Shown: positions 35,097 through 42,692, counted from the stretch's first letter. The stretch: 64,000 bases of DNA from Sphingopyxis macrogoltabida (GCF_001314325.1 NZ_CP009429.1:4154501-4218500); one strand, 5' to 3'. Translations and numbers: made by a program. Notes: generated by a model from the letters alone, not told the origin.

Positions 35097-35297
35097 TCAG
35101 TCGGCAACCAGATCGGCGTCGATGTCTTCGACCGTCAGCTTGACCGGCGGCTTGCCACGTTGCGCGCTCGCATATCGAAGCAGGAGCCGGAACGTGTCGC
35201 GGTAGCCTGCAACCGTGTGGCGGCTTGCCTCCAGTTGCGTGCAAAGCCGGTCGGTGAAGAAGCGCTGGATCAGCGCAGGCAAGGTCGCGACGCTCAT
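35097..35297 (-). pseudogene. Third recombinase of a RIT element, truncated
   Basis: Only 65-66 codons remain: MSVATLPALIQRFFTDRLCT, then a SAM-like core-binding start (HTVAGYRDTFRLLLRYA) and LTVEDIDADLVAD. The native sequence stops at 35100, where the IS3 repeat supplies a TGA. The catalytic domain is missing and is not found on the other side of the IS. It overlaps the second recombinase by four bases (ATGA), as expected for a recombinase-in-trio operon. Confidence 0.8.
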
Positions 35298-36232
35298 TGG
35301 TTCACCTCCGGCCGGCGGGTTGCACGGGCCATCGCCAGATCGAGCAGTTCCGGGACCGCCTCCAGATACCAGAACGTGTTGGAGGGATTGGTATGACCCA
35401 GATAGGTCGTCAGTCGGATCATTTCGCGCGCGGGGTCTTTGCCCGCGCGATACCACCCGATCATCGTGCGCACCGCGAAGCTGTGGCGAAGGTCATGGAT
35501 GCGCGGCCCCCGGCCGTGCCGACCATATTGTTGGCCGGGCCGCAGCCCGATCCGCTGGCAGACGTGCGCGAAGTTGTAGCGGGCACTGCAGTCGGTCAGG
35601 CGGGTTCCCTTTTCCGTGACGAACAGTGCTGGCGAGGACCGTCCAAGCAGTCGGTCGCGCTCTGCAGCATAGGCGATGAGCTGCGCTACCACGCTTGGGT
35701 CGAGCGGAAGCAACCGTTCCTTGCCAAGCTTTCCGCGCCGTATGCGCAGCACGCCAGTCTCGGTGTCGATGTCATCGTCTTTGAGCGCCAGCGCTTCACT
35801 GATCCTGAGCCCTGTTACGGCGATAAGCCCGAACAGGGTTGAGCAGGCCAGCGCGCGCAGGCCATAGATGGACGGCAGACCCTTGGCCGCCATGACGATC
35901 GCGGCGATCTCGGCCTCCGTATAGATATAAGGACGCTGCCGCGCATAACGCTCAGGGAGCAGCCCGCGCGGCGGCACCTGGTGCGCCGGGTCGATACCGC
36001 TCAGCCACTGCGCGAACAGCCGCACCTTGCCGAACCGTGCCGAGCGTGTGGATGTGCCTACAACGGGCAGGCTCGCATCCCAGCGCAGGAACAGCGCCGT
36101 ATCGACGTGCGAAGCGCGTTCCTGATCGGCGAAGCGGGCGAAGCGCCGGAGTATCCGTTCATCCGTACGAAGATCGTAGCCGAGACTGCGCCGAACGCTC
36201 AGATAACGGTCGAGTTGAAGGACGATGCTCAT
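35294..36232 (-). CDS. Tyrosine recombinase, second of a RIT trio
   Basis: A 312-residue tyrosine recombinase. The N-terminal core-binding domain (LDRYLSVRRSLGYDLRTDER) is followed by the catalytic residues in TGLRISEALAL (Arg), HDLRHSFAVRT (His-x-x-Arg) and LGHTNPSNTFWYLEA (His and Tyr). Strands of the catalytic core carry KLGKERLLPLDP. I chose the ATG at 36232 because it overlaps the stop of the first recombinase by four bases; the frame is open eight codons further upstream. Such trios move as RIT elements. Confidence 0.92.
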   Translation of the reverse strand: MSIVLQLDRYLSVRRSLGYDLRTDERILRRFARFADQERASHVDTALFLRWDASLPVVGTSTRSARFGKVRLFAQWLSGIDPAHQVPPRGLLPERYARQRPYIYTEAEIAAIVMAAKGLPSIYGLRALACSTLFGLIAVTGLRISEALALKDDDIDTETGVLRIRRGKLGKERLLPLDPSVVAQLIAYAAERDRLLGRSSPALFVTEKGTRLTDCSARYNFAHVCQRIGLRPGQQYGRHGRGPRIHDLRHSFAVRTMIGWYRAGKDPAREMIRLTTYLGHTNPSNTFWYLEAVPELLDLAMARATRRPEVNQ

Positions 36233-37446
36233 TGCACGCCTCCCGCAACTGGCCAAGGCTGCGCGACCGACCGCAGCCCGTCAATGTCGAGCCGCGCATA
36301 TATCAGGGTCGATGACCGTGAGCGGTGCCGCAACACGTCGCTCACCTCGTCGAGCGAAGCACCGGCGTTCACCAGTCTGGTCGCAAGGCTATGACGCAAC
36401 ACATGTGATCCGACGTATGGCGTCACCGGCTTTTGCCCGGTCGCCGCCAGTGCATCCTTGATGATGGCGTTGACGATCTGGCCGTTCTTAAACGCGCGGT
36501 GCGGCGCGCGGTGGCTGACGAACACGGCTCGGCATGTCGTTGGCCCGCGCTCATCGCGAAGATAGCGGCTCAGCGCGTCCCCGACCTCGCCGGATATCGG
36601 CAACCGATCGTGCAACTCGCCCTTGCCGCGCACCATGAGTTCGCCCGCGCGCCAGTCGATATCGTCCAACCGTATCGCGATCACCTCGGGCGCTCGCAAC
36701 CCGAGCCGCGCCATCAGCAGCAACATCGCATAGTCGCGTGCGGCATGTCGGGGATTGCTGCGCACCGAGCGAAGCACCGCCTCAACGCCATCGGGCGAGA
36801 GGTGCCGGGGCAGTCGCGCATCCCAGCGCTGGGCTGTCTTGGGGACGCTGGGTGCGAGATTGGTCGCGGTCGCGCCACGCGCGAACAGATATTGGAAGAA
36901 GGTCCGCAGATGCGTCGCTACCGTCTTGTCGCGATAGGGCGTCCGGCGCGCCAGCACTTGCTGCACGAAGCCAGTGATGTCGGCACCGCTCAACCGCGTC
37001 AGGTCGATCATTTGCCTGCCGAAGCGATAGTCGAGGAACCGGTTCGCGAAGCCCAGCGTGTGCCTGATCGTGCGCGGGCTCAGGCCCCGTTGTTTGACCA
37101 GATAGGCCTCGAAGTCCGCCAACAGCGTGGTCCGCATCACCTCAGCGTCCGTCAGCGGCACAGGCTGCGCCACGCCAATGTCGATGAGATGCGCGGCGAA
37201 CCGACGCGCCAGATTATGCGGACAAAGCTTCTGACCCTGTTTTCGCGGCACCATCCGTCCCAGCCGTTCGGCCTGATCGAGCGTCAATGCGGAAGGCTCC
37301 ACGCCCTCAGCGTCCATCAGCCGCCCCAGATTCCGAACGAGATGGCGGTAGGTTTTGAGCGTTCCCGTTTTGTAATTGGCGGCCGCGAAGCTCTCGATGA
37401 ACGAGTCGAGATAGGGTTCGATGCAAGTGTACTGAGTTTCCGTCAT
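36229..37446 (-). CDS. Tyrosine recombinase, first of a RIT trio
   Basis: A 405-residue tyrosine recombinase beginning MTETQYTCIEPYLDSFIESF. It has an extended N-terminal region (two core-binding-like segments, the second around LSPRTIRHTLGFANRFLDYR) and the catalytic residues in LGLRAPEVIAI (Arg), GSHVLRHSLATRL (His-x-x-Arg) and LRHRSRSSTLIYARLD (His and Tyr). The larger size fits the first protein of recombinase-in-trio elements. Two other in-frame ATGs lie two and 21 codons upstream. It appears intact. Confidence 0.9.
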   Translation of the reverse strand: MTETQYTCIEPYLDSFIESFAAANYKTGTLKTYRHLVRNLGRLMDAEGVEPSALTLDQAERLGRMVPRKQGQKLCPHNLARRFAAHLIDIGVAQPVPLTDAEVMRTTLLADFEAYLVKQRGLSPRTIRHTLGFANRFLDYRFGRQMIDLTRLSGADITGFVQQVLARRTPYRDKTVATHLRTFFQYLFARGATATNLAPSVPKTAQRWDARLPRHLSPDGVEAVLRSVRSNPRHAARDYAMLLLMARLGLRAPEVIAIRLDDIDWRAGELMVRGKGELHDRLPISGEVGDALSRYLRDERGPTTCRAVFVSHRAPHRAFKNGQIVNAIIKDALAATGQKPVTPYVGSHVLRHSLATRLVNAGASLDEVSDVLRHRSRSSTLIYARLDIDGLRSVAQPWPVAGGVQ

Positions 37447-37505
37447 GATCATCGTGCTCCATGTTGTTGGAGCGACGAAGATTATGCCGAATGGGCCAAG
37501 CGCGA

Positions 37506-38192
37506 TCATGCCGCCAACCGCGCCTTCTCGCCACGATGCGGCATAATTTGGGTTACGGCATTATGGCCGAGTTCGTGGAGCGCGGTCCGATACCAGTTCA
37601 CCGGCTCGTGGAACGCCGCCTGCGGCGGCACAGCCACAAAGTCGTGACTCGGGCTGTAAAAGGCTTCGCCGCCGCCGATGTTGAAACGGGCGCCGCTCGC
37701 TGCGATCAGCGCGTCGGCCGCGCCAATGGCAAGCACCGGATCGGGACCGACCATCGGCGCGATATAATCCTCGGGCAGTCCCTCGCACTGGTCGACGTTG
37801 AACACGACAAAGCGCTTGAGGAACGCGACCTGCCGCGCCTCGCGATCCTCGCCGCGCGCGGCCTCGGCTTCGGCCTTTGGCGTGAAGCGGTCGGCGTAGC
37901 AAATGACCGTGCCCTTCTCGCCGCGCCGGACATTGCCGCCCGCCGCCTCGGTCTGCCGGTAAGTGAGCCAGCGCTGCGAGGCATAGCCTCTCGCAATGCC
38001 TTCGGCCCACAGAATCAAAATATTGATGCCGGAATAGGGCCGCGCCGTCCCCGCATTCTGCGGCATCGTGCATCCGCATGCCGCGCTGTCCCACGGCTGC
38101 ACCCAAGGCAGCCGCCCTTCTTCAAGCTCCGCGATGATCCGCTTGGTAACCTCCGAATAGAGGCTCGCCCTCTCGATCCGTTCCTTGCGCAT
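37506..38192 (-). pseudogene. ardC: ArdC-type antirestriction protein, C-terminally truncated
   Basis: The 228-residue product matches the ArdC family (N-terminal ssDNA-binding domain plus metallopeptidase-like domain) carried by plasmids and ICEs: LEEGRLPWVQPWDS, RPYSGINILILW, WLTYRQTEAAGGNVRRGEKG and YRTALHELGH. Family members continue for about 60-80 more residues after HELGH, including the third zinc ligand; here the frame ends in MPHRGEKARLAA beside the RIT element. It is therefore truncated and probably inactive. The ATG at 38192 has AAGGAG seven bases upstream. A shared upstream element lies at 38294. Confidence 0.85.
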
Positions 38193-38293
38193 ATCCTTTC
38201 TCCTTCCAGCCACCGCACCCCGGCCCGGAAGGGGGCGGAGGTGGGCGGCAGGAGGGAGCCGGCAGACCCGCATGATCGGCCGGGCTGCATCCG

Positions 38294-38331
38294 AAGGACC
38301 GCAATGAAATGGAGGACCCGCGGCACGCGGG
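38294..38331 (-). promoter_or_regulatory. Shared leader element, copy A (upstream of ardC)
   Basis: Plus-strand reading: AAGGACCGCAATGAAATGG followed by AGGACC, then the hairpin CCCGCG-GCA-CGCGGG (38317-38331). It lies 102 bp before the ardC start codon. The same block occurs at 39440 and 41951, before the DUF736 and parB genes, at nearly the same distance. Its function is unknown. Confidence 0.6.
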
Positions 38332-38667
38332 TTGCGGCCCGGCCGGGCGGGGCTAAGGCGAGTGACGCCCGCCTCCGCCCCCGCAGCGCCGGGGACATCT
38401 CACGCCGCCGCGACGCGGCGACCGCATCCGCGCCAGGGGCGCCTCCCCAATCGCGACTCGGACAACGCCGCGCCGTAATCGGCGCGTCATTTCGAGGCGC
38501 GGCCGTCACCGACGGCCTCATTCTCCCTCCGCGACGCAACGGGCGAGACCCAGTGAGAAAAATATCTGCGCCTACGCCATCACCCGCCACAGACGCCCGG
38601 GGACGCCCGCGGATGCCGGCGGCCCTACGCCAGCGTACGATGCGATAAATGGCACTTTTCTGCGGTG
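38332..38667. other. GC-rich gap between ardC and alpA
   Basis: No gene is supported. The stretch holds GGCGCGTCATTTCGAGG (38481-38497), a block resembled at 40019 and 42249, and several GC-rich inverted repeats such as GCCGCCGCGACGCGGCG. It probably contains the ardC promoter. Confidence 0.4.
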
Positions 38668-38700
38668 TTGACTTAGGGCGCGACGCTCCCCTTCTATCAT
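38668..38700 (+). promoter_or_regulatory. Candidate sigma-70 promoter for the AlpA gene
   Basis: TTGACT (38668-38673) is followed 18 bp later by TTCTAT (38692-38697), with TATCAT overlapping at 38695-38700. The AlpA start codon lies 44 bp downstream, giving a short leader. Confidence 0.5.
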
Positions 38701-38743
38701 CTCACGTCGACGTATGATCCCCCAGCATATGGAGAAACAGAGC

Positions 38744-38977
38744 ATGGCATATCAGTCTCCCTTACGCATGATGCGCCTTGATGAAGTCCTGGCCCTCACC
38801 GGTCTCAGCCGCGCAACCCTCTATCGCAAGATCGCGTCCGGTACCTTTCCGACGCAGCACAAGCTCGCGGAGCGGTGCTGCGGCTGGCGCGCCGGCGACG
38901 TCGACATCTGGCTCCGCAATCCGGTCACCTTCACCCTCGCCGACCTCAAGCGCGACGAAGATCGCGACGCTGCCTGA
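38744..38977 (+). CDS. AlpA family excisionase-like regulator
   Basis: A 77-residue AlpA/excisionase-type DNA-binding protein. The MerR-like winged HTH reads MMRLDEVLALTGLSRATLYRK and then GTFPTQHKLAERCCGW followed by VDIWLRNP, the standard AlpA arrangement in integrative elements. Such proteins activate excision or transfer genes. Upstream in-frame ATGs exist at 38714 and 38729; the ATG at 38744 follows GGAGA by nine bases. It is the only plus-strand gene in this remnant and converges on DUF736. Confidence 0.85.
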   Translation: MAYQSPLRMMRLDEVLALTGLSRATLYRKIASGTFPTQHKLAERCCGWRAGDVDIWLRNPVTFTLADLKRDEDRDAA

Positions 38978-38991
38978 AACGCACGCCAAAG

Positions 38992-39017
38992 CCCCGCGCC
39001 GCATCTGCGGCGCGGGG
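38992..39017. terminator. Bidirectional hairpin terminator
   Basis: CCCCGCGCCGC-ATCT-GCGGCGCGGGG forms an 11-bp stem with a tetraloop between convergent AlpA and DUF736 genes. No T run follows on either strand. Confidence 0.7.
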
Positions 39018-39029
39018 TGGAAGCCCGCC

Positions 39030-39353
39030 TCAGTCGGCGGGGTTCCAGATGAGGGCGTAACCGTCCTCGCCGTCCTGGCCGGCAGCGCGGCCGAGGTTCG
39101 CATAGAGGCGGCGGGGCCCGAACTCGGGAGCGGCGAGGCTCAGGGACACATAGGGCTCGCCCGATACTTGTCCGACGCGGATCCAGCCGGCACCGATCTC
39201 GACGCCTTCGGAATAGACCCGGTAGTCGGGCTGGACGTCGCCCGCCTTCGAGCGGTTGGTCCGGATTTCAATCGCCGCGCGGATCGAGAGGGTTTTCAGC
39301 TGGCCAACGAAACCCGTTTCGATGGTGCCGTTCACAAAGCCGATAGCTGCCAT
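39030..39353 (-). CDS. DUF736 family protein
   Basis: A 107-residue DUF736 protein, a family found almost only on alpha/betaproteobacterial plasmids and ICEs near traG-, parB- and ardC-like genes. Recognisable segments are MAAIGFVNGTIETGFVGQLK, TLSIRAAIEIRTN, DYRVYSEGVEIGAGW and VSLSLAAPEFGPRRLYANLG. Its function is unknown. The ATG at 39353 follows AAGGAGACGACCA. A copy of the shared leader element begins 87 bp upstream. Confidence 0.9.
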   Translation of the reverse strand: MAAIGFVNGTIETGFVGQLKTLSIRAAIEIRTNRSKAGDVQPDYRVYSEGVEIGAGWIRVGQVSGEPYVSLSLAAPEFGPRRLYANLGRAAGQDGEDGYALIWNPAD

Positions 39354-39439
39354 TGGTCGTCTCCTTGAATGTGCCGCGGGACCATCCCTGCGACATGGGC
39401 GGACCAAGGACCGGCGCATGAGGCGGCTCGCGAACCCGC

Positions 39440-39465
39440 AAGGGCCGCAGCGAAGCGGAGGAGTG
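39440..39465 (-). promoter_or_regulatory. Shared leader element, copy B (upstream of DUF736)
   Basis: Plus-strand reading: AAGGGCCGCAGCGAAGCGG followed by AGGAG. It matches copies A and C at about 16-20 of 23 positions and lies 87 bp before the DUF736 start codon. It directly borders the long inverted repeat at 39463-39542. Confidence 0.6.
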
Positions 39466-39542
39466 CAGCGGCGCGATTATTTGAAGCGAAGCGCCCGCGA
39501 GGAGCCGGCAGAGCCGGCGGGGAAATAATCGCGCCGCCGCAC
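39463..39542. repeat. 20-bp inverted repeat around a 40-bp spacer
   Basis: The left arm (39463-39482) includes GCGGCGCGATTATTT and the right arm (39523-39542) is its reverse complement with one mismatch over 20 bp. The spacer contains the smaller palindrome GCCGGCAGAGCCGGC. It lies upstream of DUF736 next to leader copy B. Confidence 0.7.
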
Positions 39543-40036
39543 TTTCGCGGGACGCCGCGCCGGTTCAGGTCAGATCGCCCGTCGCCGGGATGGTCCTGCA
39601 GAGGAGGTGGAGCGAGCCCGCGCTATCGGCGCGGACGATCAAACGCCGAACCTTGAGTAAAAAAACGATCTAACCGCGAACTTTGCCTGCGATCAGATTG
39701 GCCGCGCCCGAGTTGGCAGTCCGCCCTCCCATCGGCTCATTCCTGGCGGCAAGAAAACCTTGTTCAAGGCATGCGATTTGGCGTTTTCGTACAATCCATG
39801 CGCCAATGCTGACATTATCGGGCTCGCCAACTTCCGTCCGGACTTGGCGATTAGCGACCCCGGCAAGTCGGGACGGCGGGGCGAAGGATGCAGCATCCTC
39901 GTATGGGCGGCGCGAAGGCAACTTCGCGTCGCCTCTTTCTTTTGGCCGAACCGCGCGACGGCGCCGCTTACGGCGGCGACGCGCGCAAAATCAAAAGCGC
40001 CGCGCCGGCCCCAAGGTCGGCGCGTCATTTTGCGCC
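39543..40036. other. Gap of about 490 bp with no supported gene
   Basis: Both strands have open frames but none with a ribosome site and recognisable product. A reverse-strand frame at 39670-39921 is unlike anything I know. The right end holds GGCGCGTCATTTT (40019-40031), which resembles blocks at 38481 and 42249, and the parB terminator. Confidence 0.45.
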
Positions 40037-40069
40037 CGAAAAAGAGGCGGGCGACCAAAGCCGCCCGCC
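40037..40069 (-). terminator. Rho-independent terminator of parB
   Basis: On the minus strand GGCGGGC-GGCTTTGGTC-GCCCGCC is followed by TCTTTTT, seven bases after the parB stop codon. This is the clearest intrinsic terminator in the island. Confidence 0.85.
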
Positions 40070-40075
40070 ATATTC

Positions 40076-41851
40076 TCATGCTGCCAAAGGCCGCTCGTCC
40101 TCGGCATCGGGCTCAGGCGCTGCCCGGATAGCAAGCTCGTGCGCGATCCGCGCCGCCGATGCCACGCTGCCGACCCCGCCGCGAGCCGTGTAAGCCGAAG
40201 GCGGAAAGGCCATCCACTGCGGAATCCACGGCTCGGCCTTGGCCCGGCCGTTGGCCCCTTCAAGGCAATCCGAGACAATGGCCTTCAAGGCTTTGCCCTT
40301 TTCACCGGCGTTCGCTGCCGCGACCTCGGGTCCTGCAACCTCGCCGACGATGGCGAGAAGGACTTCGCGGTCGCGAAGCTGGTCGAAGAAGGCCGCGTCC
40401 GCCGACCAGTGTTGGCGCATGTCGGTACCGAGATGGAGGCCGATCATCTCCACCGCTTCGCTTCCCGCCTGCAGCGTCTCGCCCATGACGATCGCCACAA
40501 TCTCCAGCACCACCGGATCGGGAAGGTCCAGCAGCCGCGCGAACAGCGGGGCAAAAGGGGGACGGTTCAGCGGCCTTCCCGTGACGGTCAGGCTTTCTTC
40601 GTCGCAGGCGAGCACTGCGAGCACGGCGCGGCGCTTGAGGTCGAAGGTCGTCTCGGCGGAAGACGTCTCGACGCTCTCGGCAATATCCTCCTTCGGCGCG
40701 CGCTGGCCCTCGACATCGACGCGCCAGAGGTCGGCCCCCGCAATGACATGCGCGAGCATCGCCCGCAGCGCGACCCCGCCATGCCCTGCCAGATCGGCGC
40801 GCACCGCCGCATGGCGATGAAGGTCGATATAGGCATTGAGCGGACCCGACACCTCGGGATGCACCGGCTTGGCCATAACGGCATCCCCGTCCTCGCTCCC
40901 GCCGCCACTCGAAAGCCGCTTGGCTTCCTTGGTGGTGACGAAGCCTTCATGGAAGGCCACCTCGCCGCTCTCGCGGACCTCGACATAGATGCGGCCGCCC
41001 TTGCGCTTGCCCGCATGGGCGTAGTCCCACGAGCGGAACCAGTCGCCCCGCGCCATGATGACGACATCGGACCACCCCGCTTCTAGATAGTCCGCCTTGC
41101 GCGCCTCGATGGCCGCCACCTGCGCCGACCAGAAGGCATCGCCATCGGCAAAGAAGCTGTCTTCGCCGAACAGGTCCGACACTGTAGCGAGCTTCGCTTC
41201 CTCGGTGTCGAACAGCGCGTGCTTGACCGCGATAGCCGTGCCGCCGAACAGCCAAGCTTTCAGCTGATGACCGGTCGGGCAATAGCTGCCTTCATCGTCG
41301 AACAGCGCCAGCCATGCTTTCTGCTGGCTCTTCGATGCGAGGGTCAGGTGACGGACGGTGCCCGCATCGATCTCGCCGCCGCGATAGAGGGTGCGGATGC
41401 GGGGGAGCAAATTGCCGAGCGCAAGGATGCGTTTCACCGCACGCGGCTCAAACCCGAAGCTGTCCGCGACCTCCTCGACACTGCGCCTCGCCTTGACCAG
41501 CGCGACGAACGCTTCCCACTGGCTGACCTCGTCGGGCTGCACCCGTGCGAGATTTTCGAGCATCGAGGCTTCGAGCGCATCGGCATCATCGCCCTCGTCG
41601 AGAATGGCGCAAGGGATAGGCTTCACCGCCCCGCCCTCACGCGCGATGGCGCCCACGGCGGTAAAACGCCGACGCCCCGCGACAATCTCGTAATGCCCTT
41701 CCGAGCAGTTCGGACGAACGAGCAGCGGAACGAGCACGCCGCGCGCACGAATGCTCGGCATGAGGTCTGCGACGTCGGGGTCTTTCCCCTTCCCGCGCAT
41801 ATTGGCGGCAGCGATGGACAGATTGCCCAGATCGATGAAATCCAGCTTCAT
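40076..41851 (-). CDS. ParB/RepB/Spo0J-type protein of an ICE or plasmid
   Basis: A 591-residue ParB-like protein. The N-terminal ParB nuclease-type domain shows IDLGNLSIAAANMRGKG, VPLLVRPN, YEIVAGRRRFTAV (the GERR-like box) and MLENLARVQPDEVSQWEAF, followed by the HTH region RRSVEEVADSFGFEPRAVKR. The long C-terminal part is specific to mobile-element ParB proteins of this group, which usually lie with DUF736 and ardC. It may act in segregation or as a transfer regulator. I chose the ATG at 41851 (AAGGAAG upstream); the frame is open to 42100 without a good start. Leader copy C begins 100 bp before it. Confidence 0.88.
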   Translation of the reverse strand: MKLDFIDLGNLSIAAANMRGKGKDPDVADLMPSIRARGVLVPLLVRPNCSEGHYEIVAGRRRFTAVGAIAREGGAVKPIPCAILDEGDDADALEASMLENLARVQPDEVSQWEAFVALVKARRSVEEVADSFGFEPRAVKRILALGNLLPRIRTLYRGGEIDAGTVRHLTLASKSQQKAWLALFDDEGSYCPTGHQLKAWLFGGTAIAVKHALFDTEEAKLATVSDLFGEDSFFADGDAFWSAQVAAIEARKADYLEAGWSDVVIMARGDWFRSWDYAHAGKRKGGRIYVEVRESGEVAFHEGFVTTKEAKRLSSGGGSEDGDAVMAKPVHPEVSGPLNAYIDLHRHAAVRADLAGHGGVALRAMLAHVIAGADLWRVDVEGQRAPKEDIAESVETSSAETTFDLKRRAVLAVLACDEESLTVTGRPLNRPPFAPLFARLLDLPDPVVLEIVAIVMGETLQAGSEAVEMIGLHLGTDMRQHWSADAAFFDQLRDREVLLAIVGEVAGPEVAAANAGEKGKALKAIVSDCLEGANGRAKAEPWIPQWMAFPPSAYTARGGVGSVASAARIAHELAIRAAPEPDAEDERPLAA

Positions 41852-41950
41852 GACTTTCTTCCTTCTCTCTTCAACCACACCCGGCCCCGGACGGCGGGGC
41901 GGGCGGCGCGAAAAGGCGACGGGACCGCGCCAAAGGACGGCGCGCACCTG

Positions 41951-41990
41951 AAGGGCTGCAACGAAGTGGAAGAGCCGGGCATCGCCCGGC
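41951..41990 (-). promoter_or_regulatory. Shared leader element, copy C (upstream of parB)
   Basis: Plus-strand reading: AAGGGCTGCAACGAAGTGG followed by AAGAGCC, then hairpin GCCGGGC-ATC-GCCCGGC (41974-41990). It lies 100 bp before the parB start codon. The 100-base leader that follows also resembles that of ardC (a CCGG-rich block then GAGAAGGA ribosome site). Confidence 0.6.
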
Positions 41991-42344
41991 TTGCGCGACG
42001 GCCGAGCGGTCCCATAGCCGTGCGCCGAACGACACGCAGTCCGTGGCCGGCAAACCCGGCAACGCCGCCGTGCGGTCAGCGCGGCGTCAACATCGGACAA
42101 CAGACGCGCCCTTGGCGAAGCCGCAGGCGGGGCGGCATGCGTGCGGGCTTGGGCTTAGCCGCCGCCCCGCCAAGATCAGCGAGCCGAGAGCGCTGCGCGG
42201 CCTACCGCAAAAACGTGCGACCTCTGGCGGCAGCCTGCCGCCGCCAGTGCGCGCTCATTTGAGGCCGCGCTCAATTTGAGCTCAGCATCGTGTTTCCTGT
42301 TTTGGGTGTTGCAAAGAAAATCGGCGTGGGCGCCGCCGGCTATA
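41991..42344. other. GC-rich upstream region of parB, no gene seen
   Basis: No supported gene. Contains GCGCGCTCATTTGAGG (42249-42264), related to blocks at 38481 and 40019, with an adjacent variant GCGCTCAATTTGAGC forming an inverted repeat. The parB promoter should lie here. Confidence 0.4.
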
Positions 42345-42512
42345 TCATCTGTCGGATTGAGCCAGGCGGCGGATCGATTCTGTCGTCAGCAAAGTGCGCG
42401 TGCCAATCTTGATCGCGTCGAGCGATCCCGATTTGATAAGGGCATATACAGACGACCGGCCAATGCCGAGCGCTTTGGCGGTTTCGTTGATCGAAAGGAC
42501 GAGAGGTTCCAT
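42345..42512 (-). CDS. Small excisionase-type HTH protein (55 aa)
   Basis: A complete 55-codon gene too short for most ORF cut-offs. The product is a MerR-like/excisionase HTH: LSINETAKALGIGRSSVYAL, then IKSGSLDAIKIGTRTLLTTE and SIRRLAQSDR, an arrangement seen in the helix-turn-helix domain proteins of Tn916-type and phage Xis families. The ATG at 42512 is preceded by a weak ribosome site. It lies between parB and the membrane protein near the P4-type integrase and may be the directionality factor for that integrase. Confidence 0.82.
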   Translation of the reverse strand: MEPLVLSINETAKALGIGRSSVYALIKSGSLDAIKIGTRTLLTTESIRRLAQSDR

Positions 42513-42692
42513 GAGGGTCTCCGTGTGTGACGATTGTTGGCGGGAGACAGCCCAGGTTGCACATGATTGCGCGTGCGTCGTCCGGTAACCCGAACCCGCG
42601 CAAATCTGCGAGCGGTTGGAAATTTCGGTAACTACGCGCTGATGATTTTGGCGCTTTTCGGCGAGTTTTCGGTATCTCCCGGAGCTTCCCGC

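Larger units (their letters stand above)
33825..35099 (-). mobile_element. IS3-family (IS407-like) insertion sequence (1275 bp)
   Basis: Terminal repeats are TGGTCTGCCCCC at the left end (plus strand) and TGATCTGCCCCC at the right end (read on minus), each continuing into a related GAGTGG segment. It carries the standard pair of overlapping frames orfA and orfB. The flanking bases differ (AGCG at left, GTCG at right), so no 4-bp target duplication is visible. Both neighbouring genes are truncated exactly at the IS edges. Confidence 0.9.
35100..37547 (-). mobile_element. RIT (recombinase-in-trio) element, right part missing its third gene
   Basis: Three same-strand tyrosine recombinase genes joined by 4-bp overlaps define the element. 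Its upstream end lies inside or beside the ardC gene, where inverted copies of ATTATGCCG (37481-37489) and CGGCATAAT (37539-37547) flank the truncated ardC C-terminus; these may be its terminal repeats. The other end is lost at the IS3 junction. The exact boundary at 37.5 kb is uncertain. Confidence 0.7.

Noticed and set aside
39683..41086. 467-codon plus-strand frame over the parB gene
   Set aside because: Antisense to ParB, whose domains are clear; the frame starts in non-coding DNA and has no motif.
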